A DNA stretch of 64,000 bases from the NCBI RefSeq assembly GCF_016653465.1, contig NZ_NHSQ01000090.1:1-64000 (forward strand), read 5' to 3'. Made by a program: the position numbers and the translations under genes. Positions 47,120 to 57,578 of this stretch are shown here, piece by piece. This DNA comes from Thiocystis minor. GTDB taxonomy: Bacteria; Pseudomonadota; Gammaproteobacteria; Chromatiales; Chromatiaceae. Position 1 is the stretch's first letter; every line of letters starts with the position of its first letter. A model generated the notes under the pieces. It was not told where the DNA came from and did no database searches. It saw only the letters and a program-made list of their open reading frames with translations.

Positions 47120-47148
47120 GTAGAGACAAGGCAATGCCTTGTCTCTAC
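47120..47148. repeat. 29-base perfect palindrome (terminator position)
   Basis: GTAGAGACAAGGCA (47120-47133) and TGCCTTGTCTCTAC (47135-47148) are exact inverted copies around one central base. It lies between the convergent tcdA and EAL genes, so it can act as a bidirectional terminator. No long T-run is present. GTAGAGAC-type palindromes are known as dispersed repeats in cyanobacteria. Confidence 0.75.
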
Positions 47149-47157
47149 ATGGGCGAA

Positions 47158-49632
47158 TTATGTCCAACCATCGCCTGAAGCGCCTGGCCGCGCTCGTTCC
47201 CGCGTCCACTCCGGCAGATCCGCGGGAGGCATCGGTCGGGCATAGAAATAGCCCTGACCAAGACAGCAGCCCTCGGCGAGGAGCAGTGCCCCCTGGTCCT
47301 GAGCTTCGATGCCCTCCGCCAGTACCTCCAGTCCGAGCGTGGCCCCCAGGGTGATGATGGCGCGTACGATATCGAGGTCGCGCCGGCTGGTGCCGATGTC
47401 GCGCACGAAGGAGCGATCGATCTTGAGCTGGTCCACCGGGAGTTGTTTCAGCCGCGATAGCGACGAGTAGCCGGTGCCGAAGTCGTCGATGGCGAGACTG
47501 ATCCCGTCGGCCTTGAGTCGCTCCAATTCCTCGATGATTTGGCTGGCGCAGCGTTCCATGGCGACGCCCTCGGTGATCTCCAGCCCCAGATGCTCGGCGG
47601 GCAGGCCCGTTTCGGCGAGAATCCGTTGCGTGACGCGATGCAGGTCGCCGCGATGCACTTGCGAGTGGGCGATATTGACATAGACCCGCCCAAAGGCGAT
47701 GCCCGCATCGAGCCACTGCCGCGCCTGCGCGCAGGCGCTGTGCAGCGCCCATTCGCCGATGGCGGCGAGACTGCCGCCTTCCTCGGCGATCTCGATAAAA
47801 TGTCCCGGCAGCAGGAATCCCAGCTCGGGATGCTCCCAGCGGATCAGGGCTTCAAGCCCGATCAACTCCCCGGTGTCGAGCCGGATCTGCGGCTGATAGT
47901 GCAGCCGTAATTCGCCGCCCTTGACCGCGCGACGCAGACCGTTCTCCATCATGGCGCGGTGTTGAACGTTCTCGGTGAGCTTGTCGGTGTAAAAGGCGTA
48001 GCCATTGCCGCCGGCCTTTTTGGCCTGGCGCAGCGCGAAGCCGGCGTTGCTCAACAGGGTGGCGCTGTCCTCTCCGTCGCGCGGATAGAGCGCGACCCCG
48101 ATGCTGGCGGTGATGAAGAGGTCGCGCCCGCCGATCTGGAAGGGCTGGACGATAGCGTGCAGCAGTGTCTCGGCGACCCGCCCAGCGTCCGCGTCGTCGC
48201 GGATGTCTTCGAGGATGACGGTCAATTCGTCGCCGCCGAAACGGGCGACGGTATCGTCGCGACGCACCCGCTCGCGCAGACGCTCCGCCACGGCGCGCAA
48301 CAGCCGATCCCCGCCGGGGTGTCCCAGGCTATCGTTGATGCCTTTGAAACGATCGAGATTGACGAAGAGCACCGCCAGTTGGTCGCGATCGCGCGCGGCG
48401 CGTCGGATCGCATGCTCCAGACGCGAGTCGAACAGCAGACGATTGGGCAGCCCGGTGAGCGCGTCGTGATGCGTGAGGAAATCGAGCCGTTCCTGCGAAT
48501 GCTTGGCCTGACTGAGATCGGAAAAGACCCCGACAAAATGCGTGGTCCGCCCTTGTGCGTTGGCGACCCTGGTGATCTGGAGCAGAATCGGATGGAGACT
48601 GCGATCCTGACAACGGATCGAGACCTCGCCGCGCCACTGACCGCTCGCGGTCAGCGAGCGGCGGATGGCTTGGAAAAAGGCCGGACGGTGGCGTCCGGAT
48701 TTGAACCTTGACAGATACTGGCCGACGAGCGCCTCGCGCGGGTAACCGGTCAGTTCCAGGCAGGCGCGATTGACTTCGAGAATGCGCGAGCGGGCGTTGG
48801 TCAGATAGATCCCCTCGGCGGTGCTGTCGAAGACCGTGGCGGTGAGACGCAGGCGTTCCTCGGCGGCCCGGATATCGCTCAGATCCAGATCGACGCAAAA
48901 CATTTCTTTGCGACCCGCGCTGTTGCACTGCATCACATGGCTGGAGAAGACGGTCACGGGCGAGCCGTCCTTGCGCCGCAGCGTCAATTCGCCCGCTGGA
49001 ACCGGAATATCGCGTTCCAGCCAGTCTATCACGGCGGCAACCACGCCCCCGCGCATCGGTTCCGGGATGATCAGATCCTCGAGGCGTCGTCCCATGGCCT
49101 CTTCACGGCGGTAGCCATAGATGCGCTCATTGGCGTCGTTCCAGAAGGTGACGCGGCGTTCCTCGTCATACCCCTGCACCGAGATCGCGGGCAGTTGCTC
49201 CAGAATGCCGCGAAAACGCGCCTCGCTCTCGCGCAGCGCGGCCTCCGCCCGCAGGCGCTCGCCGGGGTCGTTCAGCGTGATCAGCAAGAGATCGGTTCGT
49301 TCGACCGCCAACCGGCATGCGCGGACTTCCAGAGGGTTGCCGTTAGGCACCGTGGCGAGGCAGACCCGCTCCCCCGCGTCCTCGCGCAGGGCTCGCAAGG
49401 ACCAGTCCGAGGGCCAGAGGGTCAGGGATTCGACTGACTCGCCGAGCAGACGGTCCTCGTCGGTCGCGAGCAAGGCGCAAGCGACGGCGTTGGCCAGGAG
49501 AATCCGACCGTCGCGGGCGTCCGCCGCGAGCAGTCCCTCGCGACTTGCATCCAGCAGGCCGCGCAAGAGCCGAGAGCGTGCGTCAAGCGGGGCGAAAGTC
49601 GTGACATCCATCCTGATCCGAGACTGCTTCAT
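47158..49632 (-). CDS. PAS-GGDEF-EAL cyclic di-GMP phosphodiesterase
   Basis: The 824-residue soluble protein has three PAS-like domains (to about residue 385), a GGDEF domain and an EAL domain (about 560-810). The EAL domain has intact LEALIRWEHPE, IDDFGTGYSSL and LAEGIE, so it should hydrolyse cyclic di-GMP. In the GGDEF domain the metal-site Asp is Asn (FVNLDRFKGIND) and the signature reads RFGGDEL, so synthesis is unlikely. The ATG at 49632 follows AAAGGATCG. The gene is convergent with tcdA. Confidence 0.88.
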   Translation of the reverse strand: MKQSRIRMDVTTFAPLDARSRLLRGLLDASREGLLAADARDGRILLANAVACALLATDEDRLLGESVESLTLWPSDWSLRALREDAGERVCLATVPNGNPLEVRACRLAVERTDLLLITLNDPGERLRAEAALRESEARFRGILEQLPAISVQGYDEERRVTFWNDANERIYGYRREEAMGRRLEDLIIPEPMRGGVVAAVIDWLERDIPVPAGELTLRRKDGSPVTVFSSHVMQCNSAGRKEMFCVDLDLSDIRAAEERLRLTATVFDSTAEGIYLTNARSRILEVNRACLELTGYPREALVGQYLSRFKSGRHRPAFFQAIRRSLTASGQWRGEVSIRCQDRSLHPILLQITRVANAQGRTTHFVGVFSDLSQAKHSQERLDFLTHHDALTGLPNRLLFDSRLEHAIRRAARDRDQLAVLFVNLDRFKGINDSLGHPGGDRLLRAVAERLRERVRRDDTVARFGGDELTVILEDIRDDADAGRVAETLLHAIVQPFQIGGRDLFITASIGVALYPRDGEDSATLLSNAGFALRQAKKAGGNGYAFYTDKLTENVQHRAMMENGLRRAVKGGELRLHYQPQIRLDTGELIGLEALIRWEHPELGFLLPGHFIEIAEEGGSLAAIGEWALHSACAQARQWLDAGIAFGRVYVNIAHSQVHRGDLHRVTQRILAETGLPAEHLGLEITEGVAMERCASQIIEELERLKADGISLAIDDFGTGYSSLSRLKQLPVDQLKIDRSFVRDIGTSRRDLDIVRAIITLGATLGLEVLAEGIEAQDQGALLLAEGCCLGQGYFYARPMPPADLPEWTRERARPGASGDGWT

Positions 49633-49693
49633 CGCTGCGATCCTTTAGGCTGCGTGGACGGTCATGCTCCGTCGAGACGGGGGAAGCGTCTGT

Positions 49694-51163
49694 CTACTCG
49701 AACGCCGTGACCGGTGGATTCGGCCGGTTTCCCTTGACAGTGCCCCAGGCAGCGAGCGCCTCCTGGCGCGAGATGGCAAGGTCCACGATGGGTAGAGGAT
49801 AGTGACTTCCCAGCCGGATGTCAGCCGCCTTCAGGATTGGCGGGGGCGCTGTCCAGGGCTGATGGATATATTGGTTCGGGAGACGCGCCAGCTCCGGGCA
49901 CCAGCGGCGGACATAGCCGCCATCCGGATCGAAGCGCTCGCCCTGACGCACCGGATTGAAGACGCGGAAATAGGGGGCCGCGTCGGCGCCGCAGCCGGCG
50001 GTCCACTGCCAGCCCTGCGTGTTGCTCGCCAGATCGGCATCCACCAGCGTGTCCCAGAACCAGCGCGCGCCCGACTGCCAGGGGAGCCGCAGATTCTTGG
50101 TGAGCAGGGAGGCCACGACCATCCGCACTCGATTGTGCATCCAGCCCGTGTGCCAGAGTTCGCGCATCCCGGCGTCGACCAGCGGGATGCCCGTGCGACC
50201 GCGCTGCCAGGCGTCGAGCCGTTCTGCAGCCCCATCGGTGCGCCAGGGGAAATCCGCAAAGCGCGGATCCAGCGGTTCGGCGGGTGTCTGGGGGAAGTGA
50301 TACAGCAGGTGATAGGAAAATTCGCGCCAGCCGAGTTCGCGCACGAAGGGCTCGGCGGGTTCGGCTGTGGGGTCGCCGAAGCGCTCGACGATCATGGCCA
50401 GCAGGCGACGGGGGCCGATCTCGCCAAAGTGCAGATGCGGGGAAAGTCGGGAGGTGCCGGGCGCGTCGGGCCGGTCGCGTGTTGCGCCATAGTCCGCGAC
50501 GCGGGTATCGAGAAAGGCGTTGGCGCGCGCCAGCACGGCGGACTCGCCGGGCGTCCAGGTCGCACGCAAGCCTTGGTCCCAGGGGATCGTCGGCAAGAGG
50601 CCCAGATCCTCCACCGACAGACCGCCAACCGGAGCGACGCCGGCGGGGAGCGACTCCGGGGCCGGCTCGGGTCGGATGCCGGAGAGTTCCTTGACGCAGG
50701 CGCGCCAGAAAGCGCTGAAGACCCGGTAAGGCTGGCCATTTCCATTGGCGATTTCCCACGGCTCGAACAGCAGCGCAGCGTTGTGGCTCTCGCAACGCAG
50801 ACCGTCCGATCTGAGCGCCTGTTTGATCCGGGTATCGCGCTCGCGCGTGACCGGATCGTAGAGGCGGTTCCAGGACACCCCGATTGCGCCAGTGGCCGCG
50901 ACGATGCGCCGCAGTTCGGTCAGGCTATCCCCGCGCGCGATCCAGAGACGGCCGCCGAAGCGTTGCAACGATTCATCGAGCGCCAGCAGACTGCCGTGCA
51001 GCCACCAGCGGCTGGCCGCGCCCGGCGCCCAGGGCGCTTCCTCGTTGGGCGCGTGGATGTAGACCGGCACGATCCGCGCGCCAGTGCTCAGGGCGTGGGT
51101 CAGCGCCGGGTTGTCGTCGAGACGCAGATCGCGGCGAAACCAGAGGAGAATGGTTTGAGGCAT
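49694..51163 (-). CDS. phrB: Class I CPD photolyase
   Basis: The 489-residue flavoprotein repairs cyclobutane pyrimidine dimers with blue light. It has LLWFRRDLRLDDNPAL at the N-terminus (antenna domain), LSPHLHFGEIGPR, ELGWREFSYHLLYHFP, RTGIPLVDAGMRELW and the FAD-site DADLASNTQGWQWTAG. The tryptophans are those of the electron-transfer chain family. The ATG at 51163 starts MPQTILLW; an earlier in-frame ATG is less likely. It is monocistronic between the EAL gene and the kdp operon. Confidence 0.92.
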   Translation of the reverse strand: MPQTILLWFRRDLRLDDNPALTHALSTGARIVPVYIHAPNEEAPWAPGAASRWWLHGSLLALDESLQRFGGRLWIARGDSLTELRRIVAATGAIGVSWNRLYDPVTRERDTRIKQALRSDGLRCESHNAALLFEPWEIANGNGQPYRVFSAFWRACVKELSGIRPEPAPESLPAGVAPVGGLSVEDLGLLPTIPWDQGLRATWTPGESAVLARANAFLDTRVADYGATRDRPDAPGTSRLSPHLHFGEIGPRRLLAMIVERFGDPTAEPAEPFVRELGWREFSYHLLYHFPQTPAEPLDPRFADFPWRTDGAAERLDAWQRGRTGIPLVDAGMRELWHTGWMHNRVRMVVASLLTKNLRLPWQSGARWFWDTLVDADLASNTQGWQWTAGCGADAAPYFRVFNPVRQGERFDPDGGYVRRWCPELARLPNQYIHQPWTAPPPILKAADIRLGSHYPLPIVDLAISRQEALAAWGTVKGNRPNPPVTAFE

Positions 51164-51451
51164 GCATGTTGCGCTCGGTGTGGGGAAGACGTGGGTCGGC
51201 CGGCCCGGCAATTCCCCGGCATGTTCCTGGAGCCAAAACTTCCAATCAAGCCAAGAACGGCGGAGAGCGCGTCATGGTCGATTTAGGAATCACGTTCAAT
51301 TGGCGGTTTTTCCGCCTGCGGTTCTAAAAAAGTCGACAGGTGACGGGATCGCCGACGGGCACAGGGGGCGAGCCTCGGGCAAGGCGTACAGGATGCCTTA
51401 CTGGGTGCCCATCAGGATAGGCCGGGATTGCGGCTCCCTTTGGTCTCAAGG

Positions 51452-52147
51452 TTAGGGAACGAAGCGATAGCCGATTCCGGTCTCGGTGACGAGATGTCTC
51501 GGGATTGACGGATCGGCTTCGATCTTCCTGCGTAGCGCGCCCATATAGACGCGGACGTAGTGGCTTCGTTCCGCGTAGGCCGGCCCCCACACCTGCTTCA
51601 ACAGTTGCCGGTGCGTGAGCACGCCATGCGGATGGGTGGCCAGATAGACGAGCAGGCGGTATTCAATCGGCGTGAGATGCACGGAATTCCCCGCGCGCTC
51701 GACCATCCGGCGTGCCAGATCGATACGAATGTCGCCGAAGGCGATGAGGTTGTCTGGAGGCGTTCCAGTGGTGGCTTGACGACGCCGTTGGGCGCGCACC
51801 CGCGCCATCAGCTCGGCCACGCCGAAGGGCTTGGTCAGGTAGTCGTCGGCGCCGGCGTCGAGGGCCGCCACCTTGTCGGTCTCGGTCGTGCGGGCCGAGA
51901 GGACGATGATGGGGATGTCCGACCAGCCGCGCAGCTCGCGGATGAAATCCAGTCCATCGCCATCGGGCAGCCCCAAGTCAAGCAGCACCATCAGTGGCTG
52001 GGCGGTTGCCGCCTCCAGCAGCGCCTGGCGCACCGAAGCGGCTTCGATCGCCCGGAACCCTTCGGCTTTCAGGGCGCGACATACGAAGCGACGAATCATG
52101 GGCTCGTCTTCGATCACCAGGATGGCTGCCGTGGTGTCAGTCGTCAT
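51452..52147 (-). CDS. kdpE: Response regulator KdpE
   Basis: The 231-residue OmpR-type regulator has a receiver domain (VIEDEPMIRRF, LLDLGLPDGDG with the phosphoacceptor Asp, Lys in TKPFG) and a winged-helix DNA-binding domain ending VTETGIGYRFVP. It activates the kdp operon under potassium limitation. ATG at 52147 overlaps the kdpD stop as ATGA. It is the last gene of the operon. Confidence 0.93.
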   Translation of the reverse strand: MTTDTTAAILVIEDEPMIRRFVCRALKAEGFRAIEAASVRQALLEAATAQPLMVLLDLGLPDGDGLDFIRELRGWSDIPIIVLSARTTETDKVAALDAGADDYLTKPFGVAELMARVRAQRRRQATTGTPPDNLIAFGDIRIDLARRMVERAGNSVHLTPIEYRLLVYLATHPHGVLTHRQLLKQVWGPAYAERSHYVRVYMGALRRKIEADPSIPRHLVTETGIGYRFVP

Positions 52148-54864
52148 GAGGATTCGCAAGAAACGGCCGCCTCATCCAGGAGGTCCACCGTGGGGGGATT
52201 GCCGCGCGGCAGGGTGACGACGAAGCGTGCGCCCCCGCCGCCGCGGGCTTGCACGCGGATGGTCCCGCCATGCGCCTCGACGATGGCGCGGCAGAGCGAT
52301 AACCCGAGCCCCATCCCCGACATCGCTTGCGCTTCGTGCCCGCGTTCGAGAGTCTGGAGGACGGCCTCCGCTTTGTCCGATGGCAGGCCGGGGCCGGCGT
52401 CCTCGACCCAGAACTCGACCTGATCGGCGGATGGCATGGCGGCGCCGATGCCGATCGCGGTTCCGGACGGCGTGTACTTGGCCGCATTGTCGAGCAGGTT
52501 CACCAGGAGACGCTCCATGAGCATGGCGTCGAGTTCCAGCAAGGGTAAGTCCTCGGGCAGGTCCACGCTGACGCGATAGTGCGCGAGCACTGACTGGAGC
52601 GCCTTGAGCGCGCTGCCCACTACTTCTTCCAGTGGCTGCCACTGGCGGTTCAGCAGGACCGTTCCGGAGCGCAGGCGCGCCATGTCGAGCAGGTTGTTGG
52701 CAAGGGTCGTCATCCGCCGTGCCTCATCGCGGATCTCGGCGGCGATGTCGGCCTGATCGGGCGTCAGCGACGGGCGGGCGATCAGCAGCGAATCGGCCAA
52801 ACCGACCAGAACCGTGAGCGGCGTGCGCAGATCATGAGAGATCGCCGAGAGAAAGGCGTTGCGCAGGCGCTCGGATTCCATCTTGAGGGTCGTGGTCTGG
52901 GCGATCTCGACGTAATGCACCCGTTCGACCGCGATCGCGATCAGCCGCGCAAAGGTATCGAGCAGACGCCCCTGCTCGGGTGTCATGACGTCCGTCGGGT
53001 CGCGCGGTTCGATGGCCAGCACGCCCCGGATGCGCATTGGCGCCTTGAGCGGGACATACAGCAGCGGGCTCCCCGGCAGGGTGTCGGTGCCGCAACCGGC
53101 CTCGGCCTCGTGCTCGAAGGCCCATTTTCCGATGCCCAGGTCAACGGGCAGATCGGCTGGCGCGGGCAGCACCTGCTGACCGAGTTCGGCGCCCTCGTTC
53201 GCCAGTATCAGGACCGCGCGCGCACCGAACTCGGCCGCGGCGAAACGCTGGCCGATCTCGGCGATCTGTTGCGGTAGCAGCGCGCCCGAGAGATCGCGCG
53301 CGAGCTCGTAGAGGGCGCGCGAGCGGCGCTCCCGCCGGCTCGCCACGCGCGCCTGATAACGCATGCCCGTGGTCAGGTGGGCGGTGATCAGTCCGACGCC
53401 GAGCATCACGGCGAAGGTGATCAGGTACTGTACGTCGCTGACCGAGAGCGAAAAGCGCGGCGGGACGAAGAGCAGATCGAAGGCGACGACGTTGATAAAG
53501 GCCGCCATGACTGACGGCCCCAGCCCGTAGCGCGCCGCGACCACCACGATCGCGAGGAGAAAGAGCATGGCGATGTTGGCAAGCTCGAAGACGGAATGCA
53601 GCGGCGAGGCGAGCAAGGCCGTCGACGCACAGATGAGCAGGCTCATCGCATAGGACGACCAGGGCGCCTTGAAGCGTTCGCGCCACGAGGCGTCGCTGCC
53701 CCCCTTGACCGGGGAGGGCGCGCGCGTCTCCTCGTGGGCCACCAGGATGACCTCGAGATCCGGCCCCTGGCGGGCGATACGATCGGCGACCGATTGGCGC
53801 CAGGAACGCCAGGCGCGGACCCGGTCGCGTCCAACCAGGATCCGAAACAGGTTGTGACCGCGGGCGTATTCCACGATGACCTCGACCGGATCGGCGCCGG
53901 ACAGGGTCGCGGTCTCGGCCCCGAGTTCCTGCGCGAGCCGCAGACGCGCGAGGATGCGCTGGCGTTGGCGGCGCGGCAGACGCTGCAGGGCCGGCGTCTC
54001 GACATAGAGCGCGTGCCAGGGCACGTCATCGCGCGCGGCGATGCGCGCGGCGCTGCGGATCACGCGCTCGGCGTTTTCGCCGGGGCCGACGCAGGCCAGC
54101 ACGGTTTCGCGGGTCTGCCACACGGCCGAGACCGACTGGTCGCGCCGGTATTCGAGCATCTGCCGATCAACGCGGTCGGCGGTGCGCCGCAGGGCCAGTT
54201 CGCGCAGCGCGATCAGGTTGCCCTTGCGAAAGAAGTTCTGGATCGCCCGCGCCGCCTGATGCGGCAGGTAGACCTTGCCCTCCTTCAGCCGTTGCAGCAA
54301 CTCGTCCGGCGCGAGATCGACCAGGACCACCTCGTCGGCGGCGTCGAAGACGTGATCGGGCAGGGTCTCCCAGACCCGGATACCGGTGATCCCGCCGACG
54401 ATGTTGTTGAGCGTCTCCAGATGCTGGACATTGAGCGTGGTATAGACATCGATACCGGCGGCCAGCAGCTCATGGACGTCTTGCCAGCGTTTGGGGTGAC
54501 GCGAACCGGCCAGGTTGGAGTGGGCCAGTTCATCGACCAGGATCAGCGCCGGGTGACGGGCCAGGGCGCCGTCCAGATCGAGCTCGCGCATCCGCCGCCC
54601 GTGGTAGTCCACCTCCTTGAGCGGCAGACACTCCAACCCTTGGAGCAGGATCTCGGTCTCCCGGCGACCGTGGGTCTCCACCAGACCGACGACGACATCG
54701 ACCCCCTGCTCGCGCTGTTGATGGGCCGCGGCGAGCATCGCGTAGGTCTTGCCGACACCCGCCGAGGCGCCGAAAAAGACCTTGAGCCGCCCGCGTGCCG
54801 CGCGAGCCTCCTCGGCGACGATGCGCGCGAGGAGCGCGTCGGGGTCCGGACGCTGGTCGTTCAT
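52144..54864 (-). CDS. kdpD: Sensor histidine kinase KdpD
   Basis: The 906-residue kinase has the N-terminal KdpD domain with Walker A GASAGVGKTYAM, a Usp-like domain, four membrane segments (about 410-500), a GAF domain, HisKA with His in ISHDLRTPLTVLVG, and HATPase (DAGPGL, GMGLGLSLCR). It senses potassium and turgor. The stop overlaps the kdpE start; kdpC ends 25 bases upstream. Full length for the family. Confidence 0.94.
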   Translation of the reverse strand: MNDQRPDPDALLARIVAEEARAARGRLKVFFGASAGVGKTYAMLAAAHQQREQGVDVVVGLVETHGRRETEILLQGLECLPLKEVDYHGRRMRELDLDGALARHPALILVDELAHSNLAGSRHPKRWQDVHELLAAGIDVYTTLNVQHLETLNNIVGGITGIRVWETLPDHVFDAADEVVLVDLAPDELLQRLKEGKVYLPHQAARAIQNFFRKGNLIALRELALRRTADRVDRQMLEYRRDQSVSAVWQTRETVLACVGPGENAERVIRSAARIAARDDVPWHALYVETPALQRLPRRQRQRILARLRLAQELGAETATLSGADPVEVIVEYARGHNLFRILVGRDRVRAWRSWRQSVADRIARQGPDLEVILVAHEETRAPSPVKGGSDASWRERFKAPWSSYAMSLLICASTALLASPLHSVFELANIAMLFLLAIVVVAARYGLGPSVMAAFINVVAFDLLFVPPRFSLSVSDVQYLITFAVMLGVGLITAHLTTGMRYQARVASRRERRSRALYELARDLSGALLPQQIAEIGQRFAAAEFGARAVLILANEGAELGQQVLPAPADLPVDLGIGKWAFEHEAEAGCGTDTLPGSPLLYVPLKAPMRIRGVLAIEPRDPTDVMTPEQGRLLDTFARLIAIAVERVHYVEIAQTTTLKMESERLRNAFLSAISHDLRTPLTVLVGLADSLLIARPSLTPDQADIAAEIRDEARRMTTLANNLLDMARLRSGTVLLNRQWQPLEEVVGSALKALQSVLAHYRVSVDLPEDLPLLELDAMLMERLLVNLLDNAAKYTPSGTAIGIGAAMPSADQVEFWVEDAGPGLPSDKAEAVLQTLERGHEAQAMSGMGLGLSLCRAIVEAHGGTIRVQARGGGGARFVVTLPRGNPPTVDLLDEAAVSCESS

Positions 54865-54889
54865 GTCCGCTCTTCTCCTGGGTGACGGA

Positions 54890-55483
54890 CTAGGGGGTGC
54901 TGGGTTCGACCGGGGCGAGAAGGTCGAGCGCCCGATTCAGCGCGAGCACGTTGACGCGTGGCGCGCCGAAGAGACCGAAGTCGGAGCCCTGGGTATGCGC
55001 CTGAACGAGCGCCTCCACCTGCTTGGGATCGAGTCCGCGCCGGCTGGCCACGCGCGCCACCTGATAGGCCGCGGCGGCGGGGCTGATGTGCGGGTCCAGA
55101 CCGCTCGCCGATGCCTGAACCAGATCGCCGGGGATGGGTAGATGATGGTCCGGGTTCGCCGCCTTGAGCGCGGCGATGCGTCCCTGGACGGCCTCCACCA
55201 GCGTCGGATTCAATGGTCCCAGATTCGAGCCGCCCGAGGCGGCGCCGTTATAAGGTCCACCGGCAGTGGCCGACGGCCGTCCCCAGAAATCGTTGGGATC
55301 GGTGAAGGATTGGCCGATCAGGGTCGAGCCAACCGGTCGACCTTCCTCGAAGATAAGGCTGCCGCGCGCCTGTTCGGGGAACAGAACCCGCGCTATCCCG
55401 GTGACGGCGAGCGGGTAGAGGGCGCCGGTCAGGAGCGAGAGCAGGACGAAGATGCTGACGGCGGGACGGATCAGTGTGTTCAT
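54890..55483 (-). CDS. kdpC: Potassium-transporting ATPase subunit C
   Basis: The 197-residue subunit has one N-terminal membrane segment ([21 protein letters not shown]) and the periplasmic KdpC domain with [17 protein letters not shown] and [14 protein letters not shown]. It stabilises nucleotide binding in KdpB. ATG at 55483 lies 13 bases after the kdpB stop. Confidence 0.93.
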   Translation of the reverse strand: MNTLIRPAVSIFVLLSLLTGALYPLAVTGIARVLFPEQARGSLIFEEGRPVGSTLIGQSFTDPNDFWGRPSATAGGPYNGAASGGSNLGPLNPTLVEAVQGRIAALKAANPDHHLPIPGDLVQASASGLDPHISPAAAAYQVARVASRRGLDPKQVEALVQAHTQGSDFGLFGAPRVNVLALNRALDLLAPVEPSTP

Positions 55484-55496
55484 GTTGGCATGCTCC

Positions 55497-57563
55497 TCAG
55501 GCAAGACCGCTCGCGGCGATCAGGAGGTCGATCAGCTTGATCCCGATGAAGGGCGCGACGAGTCCGCCGAGACCGTAGATCGCTAGATTGCGCCGTAGCA
55601 GGGCGCCAGCGCCCGTGGGCCGGTAGGTCACGCCTCGGAGTGCCAGCGGAATCAGGGCGACGATGATCAGGGCGTTGAAGATGACGGCGGAGAGGATTGC
55701 CGAGGTGGGACTGGCGAGCCCCATGAGGTTGAGCGCCCCGAGCTGCGGGTAGGTGGTCACAAAGGCCGCCGGGATGATGGCGAAATACTTGGCGACATCG
55801 TTGGCGACGCTGAAGGTCGTGAGCGCGCCACGGGTCATGAGCATCTGTTTGCCGGTCTCGACCACCTCGATCAGCTTGGTCGGGTTGGAGTCCAGATCGA
55901 CCATGTTGCCGGCCTCCTTGGCGGCCTGGGTGCCGGTGTTCATCGCCACCGCGACGTCGGCCTGGGCCAGCGCCGGGGCATCGTTGGTGCCGTCGCCGGT
56001 CATGGCGACCAGCCGCCCCTCGGCCTGATACTGGCGGATCAGTGCCAGCTTGGCCTCCGGCGTGGCCTCGGCCAGGAAGTCGTCGACCCCGGCCTCGGCG
56101 GCGATGGCGGCGGCGGTGAGGCGGTTGTCGCCGGTGATCATGACGGTGCGGATGCCCATGCGCCGCAGCCGCGCGAAACGCTCCTTGATCCCGCCCTTGA
56201 CGATGTCCTTGAGTTCCACCACGCCCAGCACCCGCTTCCCCTCGGCCACCACGAGCGGTGTGCTGCCGCGTCGCGCGACCGCGTCGACGCCTTGCAGCAC
56301 CCCCGCCGGAAAGTGCCCGCCGATGGCTTCGACGTGCCGGCGGATCGCATCGACCGCGCCCTTGCGGATCGGTATCCCCTTTGCATCCACCCCGCTCATG
56401 CGTGTCTGCGCCGAGAAATGGATGAATTGCGCCTCCAGCGTCTGCAGATCGCGCTCGCGCAGGCCGAACCGCTGCTTGGCCAGCACCATGATGCTGCGCC
56501 CCTCCGGCGTCTCGTCGGCGAGCGAGGCCAGATGCGCGGCACTCGCCAGCTCGCGCTCGCTCACGCCGTCCGCCGGGAGGAAGGCCGATGCCTGCCGGTT
56601 GCCCAGGGTGATGGTGCCGGTCTTGTCCAGCAGCAGCACATCCACGTCGCCGGCCGCCTCGACCGCGCGACCGGAGGTGGCGATGACGTTGGCCTGCATC
56701 ATCCGGCTCATCCCGGAGATACCCACGGCCGAGAGCAGCCCCGCGATCGTCGTCGGGATGAGGCAGACCAGGAGTGCCACCAGGGTGGTGACGCTGACCG
56801 GCGCGCCGGCCCCAGCCGCCGCGACGCCGAAGATCGAGAAGGGCAGCAGGGTGACGGTGACCGCCAGGAAGATGATCGTCAGGGCGACCAGCAGGATGGT
56901 CAGCGCGATCTCGTTCGGCGTTTTCCTGCGCCTCGCGTTCTCGACCATCGCAATCATGCGGTCGACGAAGGTCTCGCCAGGGTTGGCCGTCACGCGCGCC
57001 AGGATCCAGTCCGAGAGCACGCGCGTCCCGCCGGTCACGGCCGAGAAATCGCCCCCGGCCTCGCGGATGACGGGTGCCGACTCGCCGGTGATGGCGGACT
57101 CGTCGACCGAGGCGACGCCCTCGATCACCTCGCCATCCGCCGGGATGGTTTCGCCGGCCTCCACCAATACCAGATCGCCGCGCCGCAGATCGGTGGCGGG
57201 AACCAGGGACCATTGGTCGCGTGCCGCTCCAGGCACGACACGCTTGGCCTGGGTCTCCTGTTTCAGTCCGCGCAGGGAGGCCGCCTGCGCCTTGCTGCGC
57301 CCCTCGGCCAGCGCCTCGGCGAAGTTGGCGAACAGCACGGTGAACCACAGCCAGAGCGTGACCGCGAGGATATCGCCCGCCGGCGCCTCGCCGGATCCCG
57401 CGAGCGCCTGCAGCCAGAGCAGGGTCGTCAGCAGGCTCCCGATGTAGACGACGAACATCACCGGATTGCGCCACTGGACCGCCGGATTCAGCTTGCGCAG
57501 TGCATCGAAAATGGCCGGACGCAGCAGCGCCGGGTCGAACAGGGTCAGCGTTTGGCGTGACAT
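55497..57563 (-). CDS. kdpB: Potassium-transporting P-type ATPase subunit B
   Basis: The 688-residue P-type ATPase has TGESAP, the phosphorylation motif [20 protein letters not shown], and the hinge [15 protein letters not shown]. It hydrolyses ATP to drive potassium through KdpA. ATG at 57563; kdpA stop is 15 bases upstream. Length and motifs are normal. Confidence 0.95.
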   Translation of the reverse strand: MSRQTLTLFDPALLRPAIFDALRKLNPAVQWRNPVMFVVYIGSLLTTLLWLQALAGSGEAPAGDILAVTLWLWFTVLFANFAEALAEGRSKAQAASLRGLKQETQAKRVVPGAARDQWSLVPATDLRRGDLVLVEAGETIPADGEVIEGVASVDESAITGESAPVIREAGGDFSAVTGGTRVLSDWILARVTANPGETFVDRMIAMVENARRRKTPNEIALTILLVALTIIFLAVTVTLLPFSIFGVAAAGAGAPVSVTTLVALLVCLIPTTIAGLLSAVGISGMSRMMQANVIATSGRAVEAAGDVDVLLLDKTGTITLGNRQASAFLPADGVSERELASAAHLASLADETPEGRSIMVLAKQRFGLRERDLQTLEAQFIHFSAQTRMSGVDAKGIPIRKGAVDAIRRHVEAIGGHFPAGVLQGVDAVARRGSTPLVVAEGKRVLGVVELKDIVKGGIKERFARLRRMGIRTVMITGDNRLTAAAIAAEAGVDDFLAEATPEAKLALIRQYQAEGRLVAMTGDGTNDAPALAQADVAVAMNTGTQAAKEAGNMVDLDSNPTKLIEVVETGKQMLMTRGALTTFSVANDVAKYFAIIPAAFVTTYPQLGALNLMGLASPTSAILSAVIFNALIIVALIPLALRGVTYRPTGAGALLRRNLAIYGLGGLVAPFIGIKLIDLLIAASGLA

Positions 57564-57578
57564 GGTCGTCTCCCCCGA

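Noticed and set aside
51281-51330. Tiny plus-strand frame (17 codons) with a GGCGG/CCGCC hairpin upstream of the photolyase
   Set aside because: There is a possible ribosome site, but the length and lack of known relatives give no support; the hairpin has a T-loop, not a T-tail.
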